Below, piece after piece: positions 33,331 through 44,571 of a stretch of DNA of 64,000 nt. The notes beneath the pieces are model-generated. The model saw only the letters and a list, made by a program, of their open reading frames with translations, was not told where the DNA came from and made no database searches. Position numbers and translations under genes: made by a program. The first letter of the stretch is position 1; every line of letters begins with the position of its first letter. This DNA comes from Charina bottae (taxonomy: Eukaryota; Chordata; Lepidosauria; Squamata; Charinaidae): the NCBI GenBank assembly GCA_023362775.1, contig JALMGJ010000016.1:2250501-2314500 (forward strand), read 5' to 3'.

Positions 33331-33865
33331 ACAGTAAATTTTATCCAAGCTGTGGAAGATGTATTCTGATTTAACAGACTCTTTAGAGCTAGAATATTAA
33401 GATTCCTGTTAAGAGATCCCTCAAGCCCTTCTATGCTGCCTCATTAAAATGGTGGGGTATTCCTGGGAGGGATGAGTGAAGAAGACAGAGAATATATGAC
33501 AAAGGGTATATAATCCCTACAGGGTCACCCAAGGTGTGAAGGTCAGTCCAGCTGCTGAGCTAAAGCAAGCAGGAATCTATATTGGGCAGCACTGATACAA
33601 GAAGATGCTGGAAGTGGGAGATCACTTTAATGACAATGGCAAAAGCATCATTTCATACTGAATGGCAGAAGACAAGCGTAAACCACTCCTGTATTTTACC
33701 AAGAACACCACATGGATAGACAAGATAATGTGATTGATGATATAGTGCTGGATGATGAATTCCTCCAGCTTGAATGGCATTCAACATGCTACTGAGGAAG
33801 AGCTGAGGATCATTTGTAGTACTATTGGTGTTGATGATGTGGCTAGATTAAAGCCTAGATTAAAG
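33331..33865. other. Non-coding; small tandem duplication at the PLE junction
   Basis: A 13-bp direct repeat 'gcctagattaaa'/'ggctagattaaa' at 33841-33866 sits just before the PLE fragment. No other feature is seen. Confidence 0.4.
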
Positions 33866-34480
33866 GACTGTAGCAGCCACTATGTAGGACAGACCGGCAG
33901 AAGACTAGCAGAACGCATCCACAAACACCAACTAGCAGTCAGAAGACACAATGAAAACTCCTTAATCTCACAACACATGGACAGACTGAACCATACTTTC
34001 AACTGGGAAACTGTGAGCATCTTAAACCAAGCCAAATCCAAAAATGCTAGAGAATTCCTGGAAGCTTGGCACTCAGACAAAGCAGCCATCAACAGACACA
34101 TAGAGGTAAACAACATTTACATACCATTCATAAGAGACAACAGAAAAGCCAGAACACCAGAACACCTCCGTGCCAGCAATCAACACGCAAATATGCAAAG
34201 ATTAACACCAGGATTAGCACCAGAGGAGCAATCAAATAGCACAATATACCCTAATCAAGGAACTATTAACTCAGTCAATCAACCAGGCAGCAAACAACAG
34301 CCCAATCAAGGAACTACCAAGGAGAGAACAACACAAGCAGGACAAGCCATGGTATATAAACAGAGAGCAAGTCCCACTCCCTTTTCGCACTGAAGATGTT
34401 GCCTAGCCTGGCAATGAAACGTCTGCAAGAAAACAACAAGGCTCAGAGAGCACCAAGGACTCCACATACATGCAAATAAT
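33866..34480 (+). pseudogene. Penelope-like element: GIY-YIG endonuclease part and 3' end
   Basis: The open frame 33752-34393 (213 codons) enters the element at about residue 40. From there it reads HYVGQTGRRLAERIHKHQ, the YVGQT...R..H core of PLE-type GIY-YIG endonucleases, then 'FLEAWHSDKAAINRHIEVN', and a long Gln/Asn/Pro-rich tail. The 3' end (34381-34480) carries the hammerhead-like motif and 'gcaccaaggactccac'. The reverse transcriptase is missing, so the first ~38 codons of the open frame are host DNA fused by chance. The same family with RT is at 61208-62730. Confidence 0.8.
34390..34422 (+). ncRNA. Hammerhead-like motif in PLE end
   Basis: CTGAAGA (34390-34396) and GAAACGT (34416-34422) bracket a TTGCC/GGCAA helix. 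The same motif, with one loop change, is at 61274-61306 on the minus strand. Confidence 0.42.
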
Positions 34481-36679
34481 AAGACATCCCCAAGTTTTAT
34501 ATTCACACTTACAATAGTATCAGAGTTACTGCTATTATCTAAAATTGGTTCACTATATGTATGGCAAACATTCTCCAGGCTAAAGATATTTAAATATATT
34601 CCAGAAAGAGTGCAGCTGTTATCACTACGTTCAGACACAGGGATGATCTCCACCTAACTGCCTCAGCATTTTTTGCATGGAATATTGTAACTCCAAAAAG
34701 ACCAAGACATTCTAGGAAGGAAGATCTACTTCTACATTTCTAGCACTACAAATGTTAATGGCAAGAGCAAGAGAGTTCTTTTCTCAGCAGAATCTTGCCA
34801 TAAATTGAAGTTGCTCTTTCATCTGCCTAATCCCGAATATCTGCTTTGAAATGACAATCGGCCTTTAAATGATACAGTAATGGAATTTCTGCCTATTATG
34901 TTGCATATTACATGGAGGTAGTTACCAAATATTTGGCATGTATAGATATGAAAGGAGAAAGTTTTATAACGCCCAAGAAATTAAGAACTTTAAAGAGAAA
35001 TTCGTAAGATTTTTGGGCCAATAGGTGCTTTTTTCTACTAAGAAGATTATTGTGATTGATAAGGTATATGTGTGAATTGAGTGAATTCTCATAAGCTCTT
35101 TTATATTCAAATAACATTGAAAAGATATTTACATTACAATTCTTAGGAAGGTTATCTCTACTCAGTCGCATGAAAGTCAAAAAAGACAGAAAAAGAAATA
35201 CAGTATCAAAATGATAAACATCTCTCTTTCTCAACCTCTTATCTTATTGAAAATGTTACCTGTGAACCTTCAAAAATATAAGCCTATCTCTCTAAAACTA
35301 AAAAAGGAAGTTTACAAAAATAATTTCCATTTCTTTCTTTTTCAGTCAGCCTAGACCCTCAACCATTCTCCCAACCTCTACTTTTTCAGCTTTCCTTTCA
35401 TCAATCCACCTAATTAACAACAGTGTGTAATTAAATGCCAGTCTGAAATCTTTACTTCAGTGGAAGAGAGGAATGAATTTGTTCTTGTTTAACAGTGCTC
35501 AAGGTTTTGATTAGCAATCTCCCTGTCCCCCAAACTTAGCAGACGTTCTTAAGTAGATCATTATTTAGAGCAGTCAAGAACGTTTTGTTTTTTTATGGTA
35601 TAAGATATCTTTATTTATTATTTTAACTCTCTTGTGATTTTTTAAGTAGTTATTGCTCATTTTAATTTTAATTAGAAATATATAATTTCTAGTAATATGT
35701 TTTGTGGTTGTTTCCCAATTTGAAAATTTCTAACAAGTGAGTGGATTATAAAGTTTTAATGTAAATGCATGCAAATGAGCAACTGCATACAATCTGCCAA
35801 CCATCAAAGTGATAACTCTGAAAAAATAACATCTTCTGTTTCCATGACTTAACACTTATACAGCGTAAGGACATAAATGAAGGTACTAGCATTATTAGAT
35901 TCTCTCCAAATGCTCAGAAGGAATAGTTGCAGGAACTTCTGCTTAGTTTCATTCTTGAACATTTAGCATTATAAGACAATACAATATATATATATAAGTC
36001 ATGAGCAAAGCACTTCTCTGTTCTATTTTTTTATTTTATGATCTTTGTAAAAAATTCCCATTGATGTGTTCCTTCATACTGGAAAAAAACATTAACTGTA
36101 TTCCCTGTGATTCAGATCAATGTAGCTTCTGTAAAGCCATGGATATTTTTGTAAGTGTCCTCAAAAATCCCTAACTTGAGTGGATCTTTCTCTGCTTCTT
36201 CTTCCAAATTAGTACTAAGTGAAAAGAAGCCCATTATATTCCTGCAGCTTGCAAAGTCTTTCAAACTAAGGTAGTCCCCCAGCTTTTCTATGGCTCTCAA
36301 ATTTGCTCCCTTGCAAAGCTTAATATTATTGAAACTATTCAGAATAAGTTCATTAGAGCCATATTGATGGTGCAGGATTGAACTCTAGTAAACCCCCCTT
36401 CCTATGGAATGTGTACATGTTCAGCAGAATGTATGAACTGTGGATGCCACAGAAAATCTTAATTAAGGACAAATAGTTAATCTCTTCACAGGAAGGAAAT
36501 CTTGATTGCATCCACCTTTGTTTATCTCACAGAATCACTGTGAGATAACCACCTAACACCAGACCCCTCTCCTTCTCTTATCAAAATTCCAGGATATTCA
36601 TAACTAACTTGTGATGTCTGTAAATTAAATTGTGATATCTGTAATCTTTAATGAAATCTTGACCTTTACACTTCTGTTA
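34481..36679. other. Non-coding, no feature recognised
   Basis: AT-rich sequence. Frames up to 115 codons on the minus strand (34306-34653) overlap the PLE end and show no domain. Confidence 0.45.
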
Positions 36680-36907
36680 AATCCTAAAAAAAACTTATAT
36701 CCTGTGTGATGTATGTGTTAGAGATCTGAAATGTATAAAAACAGATGCTTCTTTTGTCTGGGGCTCTCCTTTTCAGAGGAGGTTGCCCCCTATTACTTGA
36801 GCTCAATTAAAAGGGTTATCCTATTTCTCGTCTTGGTGTGAATTTATTTTGGGTTCTTCGTACCAAGTTAAACGTGCTTGGACACGGGACCAACTCTGGG
36901 TCCAACA
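36680..36907 (+). promoter_or_regulatory. Retroviral-type LTR candidate (solo or remnant)
   Basis: In order the sequence has TATAAAA (36734-36740), a TCT/GGGGC-rich stretch where a retroviral R region would start, an ATTAAA polyadenylation-like signal (36806-36811), a T/G-rich U5-like part, and an end '...gggtccaaca' at 36907. 'tggcacc' follows two bases later, where a primer-binding site would sit. No left boundary, TSD or gag/pol was found, so this is tentative. Confidence 0.35.
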
Positions 36908-38220
36908 ATGGCACCAAAAAGTATCAAAAATGCCATTCTACGGGTAGAAATGGGTATAGTTTCATTGGATGCCAGAGCATGATTCCTTCTTCTTACCTTC
37001 TGGCTAAGGTTAATTCTGTTTCCTATGGGTTTATCCCCATTAGTATTTAGAGATCATTTTAAATCATCATGGCTAAAAAAAAGCCTTAGATAAAATACAG
37101 TTGCTGGGCTTCTCTATGGAAAGTCTGTAATCTCAACAATTTAGGTATGAGGAAAGATTAACAATACTTTTAGCTATGATAGCTAAGGTGCCAAAAGAAT
37201 GTAAGTGGCCCTTGGCAATCATGTTAAATTTGAATGCCTGAAATATTTACTGAAATGTAACAAAATTAAATTTGTTTCAATTGGAAATAATCGTTCCCAC
37301 GTGTTAATGTGGTATTTCTCTTGGCAGGGGACATGGATGCTGTATCTGAACACACCTTTCACATAATCATAAGAATCTTGTGCTATATTACATTGATCTT
37401 ATCATACAGTCTGACCAACTCTGGAAGGATTTCTTTCTATGGCAAATACTTAGGGCTGCTAGATTGCTTCAATATTACTGTACGTAGATAGCAGCCTCAA
37501 GAACCTGTCTCTCACGCTTTGTGATGGTCATCTTAATGTTACAGCTCAACAGTACATAGATATGAGCCATTGGTCTGATCCAGGAAAGCATTTACTTTAT
37601 TTAAAATCAATGCTGCTCCAAAGATTTTTATTGCTAACAAGAGCAACTAGGACATGTACTGTTCTTTGAATTAGGAAGAAGGGTGTTTTCATGATAACAT
37701 TCTGTACCTCCCCAGGGAAAGCCAATTTTCTCTGTGAAAACTAGGGCAAATGAAAATAATGAGTTTAGATAATCATTTTAAAAAATCCTCTGTCCAGGAT
37801 TTCAGCCCTGCCATACATCTTTTCTTGGGTTTATTCATCACTCTCCATTTGAACTGTTTCATTATTGTTCTCCATCTTAAAAGTAGTCTACTTCATGTTT
37901 GAGATCTACAGCTGCTCCACAATAAGAAATCTCAGTGCTTGTAATTGCTAATTGCACTGTCATTTTAGAGGCCTAGCAACATGACTTACTTGATAGATTG
38001 TATCTACACATTTTTTTCCTCTCTGTCATTTGATGGAATTCAATCTGATTTTGAGACAGTTGCCAGTACACATGCCACCTTGAAAAATTATAACTTTTTT
38101 ATCACTTCATTTTCTATTATGCTTTGAAAATGCAGAATTAGTAAAGGCACGCCATATGATATTCTGCTTCTTAGTTTCATTATGCATTATGCATTCAATA
38201 CTGAACAATTTTCAGCATTG
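36908..38220. other. Non-coding; candidate conserved DNA 37.9-38.2 kb
   Basis: No repeats recognised. 37900-38200 holds TAATTG/CTAATTGC-type motifs in balanced sequence, suggestive of a regulatory element but unproven. Confidence 0.35.
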
Positions 38221-38420
38221 TAGCTTAATAACAGAGTGAGTGTGTGCTTTGCATGTAGAATGGCCCAGACTCAGTCCTTGGTTACAATCCATCTCCAAGT
38301 AGAGATGGAAAAACATGTTTCTGAAATCATGGAGAGGAACTGCCCAGTAGTGTCAATAAACCTAGACTAGATGGACCAATTGCTTGACTCTATAAAAAGC
38401 AGTTTCCTACGTTCCTTTCT
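38221..38420 (+). mobile_element. Degenerate tRNA-derived SINE
   Basis: It starts with the tRNA-like 'tagcttaataacagag'. It then has 'gctttgcatgtagaatggcc', a decayed B box 'ggttacaatcc', 'ctagactagatggaccaatt' and 'ctataaaaagcagtttccta'. This is an old, common amniote SINE. Confidence 0.65.
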
Positions 38421-38695
38421 ATTGCTGTAAAGTCTGTATTATTCTGAAGGCATACAAGTTCAGGAAACTAATTAGGAGTAGACTTTGGGGTAAGCTAATT
38501 TGTAATAGATCATTTCCTGATTATACTGTTCTAGATCTAGACACAGTGGATAAAACTGAGGATTTATTCCAGTGCCTACTTACTTAGAAGTAAATCCCAT
38601 TGAACTCATAGAACTTACTTCTGACGAAACATATATCAGGTTTGTACTGTATATCTCATTCAAAAACTGCAATATCTTAGTTCAGATCAGTGTCT

Positions 38696-38846
38696 GACTA
38701 TTGTAGTGTTTCCCAATCTTGGCAGCTTCCAGATGTGTGGACTTCAAGTTCCAGAACTCTCAGCAATAGCCATGTTGGCTAGGGAATTATGAGAACTGAG
38801 TCCAAACATCTGGAAGTTGCCAAGGCTGGGAAATACTGGGCTATTA
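38696..38846. mobile_element. 135-bp hAT MITE
   Basis: The ends TAGTGTTTCCCAATCTTGGC and its near complement bound 38704-38838, and most of the element folds on itself ('ccagatgtgtgg' against 'ccaaacatctgg'). The flanks gactattg and ggctatta match at 6 of 8 positions, as expected for an old 8-bp hAT duplication. Confidence 0.75.
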
Positions 38847-41034
38847 TATTCAAATTGTTACTAAAAATATAACATTATTGAAGTATTTATTTAAAAATCC
38901 ATTCCACATTTTTATCAGATAGTAGTTCACAAGACAGCGAACAGCAGCATCGGATATACTAGCCTAAAATAGGAAGCGATTACGTTGGTCCCTGCTATGT
39001 GGGCATCTTATCCTAATGCAACATTTGAAGTAAGACAATTCCCAAGTTGCAGACTCGAGTCTTAAATGGAAATGAACTCCCATCTAAAACAGATTACACT
39101 GGTGTCAAGGTCAGACTATTTCTCAGTTAATATATTTCTGTCTTGACAATCTTAAGCTTTAACTACATTTAGTCAATTAAGGACCTTAGATACAAATTCA
39201 AAACTTATATAACTTTCCCCACAGTATGAGTGTGGGGAAAGAGTAAAAGGGAACATCCACTTACTGGTTTTACTATCCTGAATCTCTAAGCACTTCAGCT
39301 CATTGGGACTGCATGTTCACATGGTCTTTTAAAAATATCTACGTATGCGCTATAGTCGCATGCACTTATACACGTACACACAGAGAGAGAGACTCATCAG
39401 TATAATTCAGAAGTATCCTATCTATATGGAAAATGGAACCGCATAGTGACAGCTGAATATGTTAAAAGAAAGTTACTGGTAAATATTTCAAAATTATAGG
39501 GAAGTTTTGTCTGGAATTTGATCTCTGATGATACTGTCATAGATGCAGTTATCAAATCCTAAATATGCAAATGTGAACCAGGCTCACTATCATGGTAATC
39601 TGCAGGTATAAATGTAAGTGTAGCAGTGAGGCAGGAACAGAGCTCCTGCACTGCTGATAGGAGGTTCAGTGTTTTATACCAGAAATCATTTTTTTTTCCA
39701 TATGGAAAATTACAACCTAAAATCAGTTTGGAGCACATTCCAAGTTAATAATAGGACCAACAGATGCAAAAACTATATGATCAAATGTTCATTTGGAGAT
39801 CTCACTAAAATGAAATATATCGTCTCCTTGTATCTCCTGACACATGATCAAATATCTCTCATATCCTTTCTGCTTAATATTAATAGAAATAAATGTGTTT
39901 TTTTTATAAGCTTCAGCAGTGGAATTGACTTCTAATGGTCAAATTTCCCAAGCCACTGATGCTTTAATACAGTAGTAGTTGACATAACCAGATGAGTGGA
40001 GCTCATTGTTTTATGCAATCCCTCTTTAATATGAACTGTATTTTACCTAGAATGATTTCCACTGTAAAATAATTTAATTTCTTTTTGCTTTAAGCTATAC
40101 TGGAGCAAATTCACAATAGTCCCTGTGAAGTCATTAGTCACAGTATAAATGACAGTGGTATAAATGGCTGTCAAATTGCTTGAATATGAAAGAAAAATGT
40201 ATAATAATGCAACACTGCATATACCGGAATACTATCTCTTCTTTTTCAGCAAGAACCAGTAAATAGAATTCTGACCATTTCACTCCTGGCAATTGTAAAC
40301 TGGTTACCTAGTAACTAATCCAGCAATACTGCTGGCTCTGTTTAGGTTTTTATCCACTTAATTATTTCTTTTTTTTTTCTTTTTCTACTACTTATAAAAA
40401 ATAAATGGTTGGGAATGATTTAAGTAGGTGGCTGCTTCTGATAAGACAATTACTCTTTTTTAAAATATATTTTCCTTGCCGGCATATTTCAGGGTCACTC
40501 ATGTTTCATACTACCAGCATAGTTTGGAATCATACATGATATGGACTGATGCTTTGCTCTAAAATGGGAGAAGAATGGATAACCTTAAACCATAACCTTT
40601 GTGAAAGATGTGTTTTGCAAGTGTCTGCTCAGAATCAAATGCATTAAAAAAATCATTCCACTATTTTAACTATTTTTCTATTATAAATGTGAACTTCATG
40701 CCTACGAGAGCCACAAGCAAGATGTTCTGCATGAACATCCCTTGACAATATGCTAGAATGAACATGTGCATTAGTGCTTGGCAGGCATTTGTGCGGACTA
40801 AAAAAAATCTACATATGAGCAGCACAGGGTTGGCAAGTTTTGTATTTTTTCACACTTATGTTTGTTTTGTGCCAGTTCACATTTCTAAATCAATCTCTAT
40901 GTGTATTATACTATATAGCTATTTTATTATCCACCTACTTATTATAACTGTTTTACTGTGTTCTTTTTAATTTTTTTCTCTGTACTTTATCTTAATATTG
41001 TTGGCTGCTTTGAGTGCATTTCTTAAAATGGAAA
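38847..41034. other. Non-coding; candidate conserved DNA 40.0-40.3 kb
   Basis: No transposon recognised. 40050-40330 has balanced unique sequence. An 'acacacagagagagaga' tract lies near 39375-39391. Confidence 0.35.
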
Positions 41035-41334
41035 TGTGGAGCAGAATCATAGAACTGGAGAGCTGGAAGGGACCACAAAGATCACCTAGTCCAACCCTCT
41101 GCAATGTGCAAGAAAACCAATTAATCAATTTATGTGGGGTGGCTATCCAGCCTCTTCCAAAAAACCTCCAGGGATAGAAAACCCACAACCTCTATAAGCA
41201 GACAGTTTTGGTGTTGTACTGATCTTACTGTCAGGAAGTTTTTCCTTATATTTAAATTAAATCTAGGTAGCTGCAAGTAATATCCATCATTTCTGCTCCT
41301 AGTTTCTGAGCCATGGAAAATAGTTCTTCCCATC
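41035..41334 (-). mobile_element. CR1 LINE 3' region
   Basis: On the plus strand 'gcagaatcatagaactggag', 'tcacctagtccaaccctctg' and 'actgtcaggaagtttttcct' give the antisense of the CR1 3' end in the usual order, through 'tgctcctagtttctg' near 41300. It directly abuts the REL-type LINE fragment. Confidence 0.8.
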
Positions 41335-41800
41335 CCAAGTCCAGATGGGAGCTTCCACAGAAGGTCATGAAGAATAACAGGGCTAAGGTCCTGTGGGATT
41401 TCCAGATCCAGACGGACAGGCAGGTACTGGCCAATCAACCAGACATCGTGGTAGCAGACAAGGACCAGAAGACAGCGGTGGTGACAGATGTAATGGTGCC
41501 AAGTGACAGCAACATCAGGAAGAAGGAGTATGAGAAGCTGAAGAAGTACCAGGGCCTGAAAGAGGAACAAGAGAGGATGTGGAAAGTGAAGGCCAGAGTG
41601 GTCCCATCGGTGGTAGGAGCACTTAGGGTTGTGACTCCTAAGCTGGGAGAGTGGCTCCAACAGATCCCAGGAGCAACATCAGAGCTCTCTGTCCAGAAGA
41701 GTGCAGTGCTAGGAACAGCTAAGATACTGCACAGAACCCTAAAACTCCCAGGCCTCTGGTAGAGGACCCAAGGTTGAGAAAGACACATACCACCCATAGG
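41335..41800 (+). pseudogene. REL-endonuclease LINE (R2/R4/NeSL-type) C-terminus
   Basis: The open frame (41313-41762; its first codons are CR1 sequence) encodes a PD-(D/E)xK-like region: PDIVV at residues 43-47 and TDVMVPSD at 58-65. KEYEKLKKY follows, then 'VVGALRVVTPKLGEWLQQIP' and a conserved end KILHRTLKLPGLW. This order fits the restriction-enzyme-like endonuclease at the C-terminus of R2/R4/NeSL-group LINEs, which nicks target DNA for reverse transcription. The reverse transcriptase is absent, so the copy is 5'-truncated. The reading frame is intact to its stop. A short 3' UTR and a TG/GA-rich tail follow. Confidence 0.65.
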
Positions 41801-43376
41801 GGTGAGGAGGGAATTTGTGTGTTGTGTGTGTGTATGAGAGAGAGAGGGAGGGAATAAGAGCCATCAGATTTAGCAGATGCAAATACATACATGTATCCTC
41901 TTCTTGTTATATCTAATTATAATTAAAATATTTCTTCATTCTTCCGGCTTCAGTGATTTTCAGTCATTTGTCATAACAATACTATGCTCAATATTCAAGG
42001 TGTTGACATTTTGCTGCATCTGGCCATTGCCAATTCTAACAAATAAATTACTGTCATCACTTCTTTCCCTCAAACCAACAACGCCCCATTTTTACACATA
42101 AATTTGCCTATTTTTTCCTGGTTTTTCAGCATTTTACTTTATCTCTTTTCAATTTGTATCTGTCACTATTTCTTGTAGGTGTCACAAGTTTTAAAAATTA
42201 TTATGCAATGATAATACCACTCCTTAGTCTGTGGGTTTTCTTTTGCATCTCCGGTCCAGAGCAATGTTCAGCCATACCACCTTCTGAGAAATAATAAGTA
42301 CTTTGACTCTTGTAAGCCCAGACAACAGTTTAAGAAACCAGGTTTTATTCCCCAGAAGTAGCTCCTGCTTGCCTTTGCAATGTCCTTCCATAGGAAATCA
42401 GGAACAGCAGAGTGACTATATTTTCCAGTCAAAGTTAAAAACCCATTCGTTCAGCTTCACTTATGTTTAGTGACAGCAATATGTATTTCTTGCTGTGACA
42501 TGAATACGTGAAGGACACATCATGAAGTTGAACAGAATTGCATTATATTGTAAAGCCATGTTCTCTTTCTCCATCTTTTTCCTACAGCAGTTAATATACT
42601 GATGTCAGAAATAAATAAGGCAATATTGTTGCCTTAACTAAACATTAATGGCATACATGGAGATGGTTATATGCTAACGTGGAAATATTTAACCCCCATC
42701 CCACTCCTTGCCCAACAGTGCAGATATAAAATGTCACTAATGAAGAATTAATGTGATGTTAATTACTTTGATTTGTTTATGTATAGAATATAAAAGGACA
42801 CAGAGGTTTGACTAAAAAGAAGACAACTTGATGATTCAATTGCTTTTAAGGCAATAATAGGCCATTTCTTCTTGACTCTTTTGGCACCCTGTAAAATTTT
42901 GCTGAAAACTTGAATAAAATGTACAGGGCAAGATAGCATTTCTTTTATGGAGTTGTAAAAGTGGTGTTGTAAAAGGCATTAACCAAACAGATTTTAACCG
43001 AGATTTGTCTGTCTGATTTTTGAAATATGATGTCCAGTCTGGAGGAATGCAAACAAACAAACAAAAAAATCACCATAGCAAGACACTTTCCCATATTATT
43101 ATTATTATTCAGATTTATCACCGCCCATCTCTACAGCAGTATCCCTTGTTTTTTTCCATTCCTATCATAGGGTTACGTTCATAGTTTCCTGAATTTAGGA
43201 AGATGTTAAGGCTTTAAAAATTGATTATGCTCCTACGTCCAGCTATTAATGTTATCTTGTTTAATTCTTGTTTGCTATTTTTTGAAGACATCACCCCCCC
43301 ACAGAACACTTTATTTTCTTTTTACTGGTGCTTGACTAACATTAATTATGGTTCTGCATTTATTGAATGACACAAA
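41801..43376. other. Non-coding, short LINE-tail scrap near 43095-43140
   Basis: '(att)n cagatttatcaccgcccatc' at 43096-43128 resembles a minus-strand LINE terminus. Nothing else is recognised. Confidence 0.4.
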
Positions 43377-43381
43377 CAATC

Positions 43382-43624
43382 TGTCAGGGAGACTCTACAG
43401 AGCAGAGAAGAAGGCTGGACTATAGATAAGAAGCGAGCACGTAGCTCAGAGAGCCTAGCCTATTTTCCCAAACGTCAGAAGAAAGCTCCGCCCTAGGGTG
43501 AACGGATATTCTGGGGAATCTTCAGGCACTGTTAGTTTAGCAGGATTTTGCTTGTAGGTATGCAATAAACACTAGAGACTAGATTCCTGGCGTCGGCGTG
43601 TTATTTCTGCATCTACACACAACA
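43382..43624 (+). repeat. 5' LTR of the chromovirus (243 bp, TG...CA)
   Basis: Starts TGTCAGGGAG and ends CACAACA. A TATA-like GATATT (43505-43510) lies 30 bp before the inferred transcript start at 43535, and an AATAAA signal is at 43564-43569. U3 is therefore about 43382-43534 and R about 43535-43590. The first 112 bases are an open frame that in the 3' copy encodes the polyprotein C-terminus. Confidence 0.95.
43535..43547 (+). promoter_or_regulatory. Inferred transcript start, self-primer segment
   Basis: GTTTAGCAGGATT is exactly complementary to the primer-binding site at 43627-43639. In Tf1 and sushi-type elements the first bases of the RNA fold back and prime reverse transcription. The match would place the RNA 5' end at about 43535. 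Confidence 0.6.
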
Positions 43625-43626
43625 TC

Positions 43627-43639
43627 AATCCTGCTAAAC
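43627..43639 (+). other. Primer-binding site, self-priming type
   Basis: AATCCTGCTAAAC begins two bases after the LTR end. It does not start with TGG, which a tRNA-primed site needs to pair with the tRNA CCA end. It is instead a 13-base perfect complement of 43535-43547, inside the LTR. Confidence 0.65.
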
Positions 43640-43682
43640 CTCAACTCCCATCGAAAGAGGGAGGAACACAGTAACCAGGAGA

Positions 43683-44441
43683 ATGGCTTCTCAGACACAG
43701 GAGTTGCAGCAGGCCATAATCCAGCTAGCAGCAGCCTTGACACAACATCAGCAGCAGGTCGACGACCAGATTAATAACTTACAGGCGGCGATGCTTCAGC
43801 AGATGCAACAACCAGCTCCAGGAGCCCAGCAGCCGGCACCAGTGGCACCACCCCCACCAGTCGTCCTGCGATCCCCAGGGTGTTTACCAGAGAAATTTGG
43901 GGAAGAGACGGCACAGCTCAGGACCTTCGTCGTCCAGTGCACTATGTTTTTCGACAGCAGACCAGCCGAGTTCCCGACGGAGAGGTCCAGAGTCACATTC
44001 ATTTTAAGTCTGCTGAAAGGCTCAGCCGCAAGATGGTCCATCCCCATGGTGGAAGCTAACGACCCAATTCTGGACAACTACCAGAACTTTATGGCCCGTT
44101 TCAGAGCCCATTTTGATGATCCAATCAGAGAAGTCACTGCCAGCCGAGAGATCCGACGGCTCCGACAGGGGAACAGGAGAGTAGGAGCGTACATCGCAGA
44201 TTTCAAACTGCTGGCAGGAGATTTGGGTTGGAATGAGGTGGCATTGAAGGATCAGTTCAAACAAGGACTGGACAAAGAGATTAAGACCGAGTTAGTGCGG
44301 CAGGGCACGCCAGCTACATTGGAAGACCTATACCAGTTAACAGTCGTCATAGATGCTCGATTGGAAGAGTTAAGAGAGTTTCGGCCAGGGAGAAACGGCA
44401 GGAGCCCGACCGGCTTTTCCAGGTTTTGCTACCCCCTCTAA
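43683..44441 (+). pseudogene. gag: Chromovirus gag (capsid), C-terminus lost
   Basis: A 252-residue frame begins at the first ATG after the LTR, 59 bp downstream. A Gln-rich coiled N-terminus (residues 1-45) and a proline-rich linker are followed by a retrotransposon capsid domain from about residue 60 ('PGCLPEKFGEETAQLRTFVV', RVTFILSLLKGSAARW, 'FMARFRAHFDDP', ending near ELREFRPG). It resembles the gag of sushi-type elements, the source of the domesticated PEG10/RTL genes. A frameshift near 44425 ends the frame early at 44439-44441. The zinc knuckle survives only as C-x4-H-x4-C bases near 44539-44577; the first cysteine codon of the expected CCHC is not seen in frame. Confidence 0.85.
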
Positions 44442-44571
44442 CACGTTTGCTCCCCTGAGCGCAGAGGAACCTATGCAGATAGGGGCGACACGACTCTGAA
44501 GCCGAGAGGCAAAGGAGAAGGGACAGTGCACTTTTTTTCTATTGTGGAGGTCCAGGGCACATCGCAAGTGA

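Noticed and set aside
33752..33865. N-terminal part of the 213-codon PLE frame as PLE protein
   Set aside because: The first ~38 codons precede the homologous endonuclease sequence and are separated from it by a small tandem duplication. They are host sequence in frame by chance.
41130..41797. 176- and 120-codon minus-strand frames
   Set aside because: Antisense of the REL-type LINE coding frame and the CR1 UTR, with no domain of their own.
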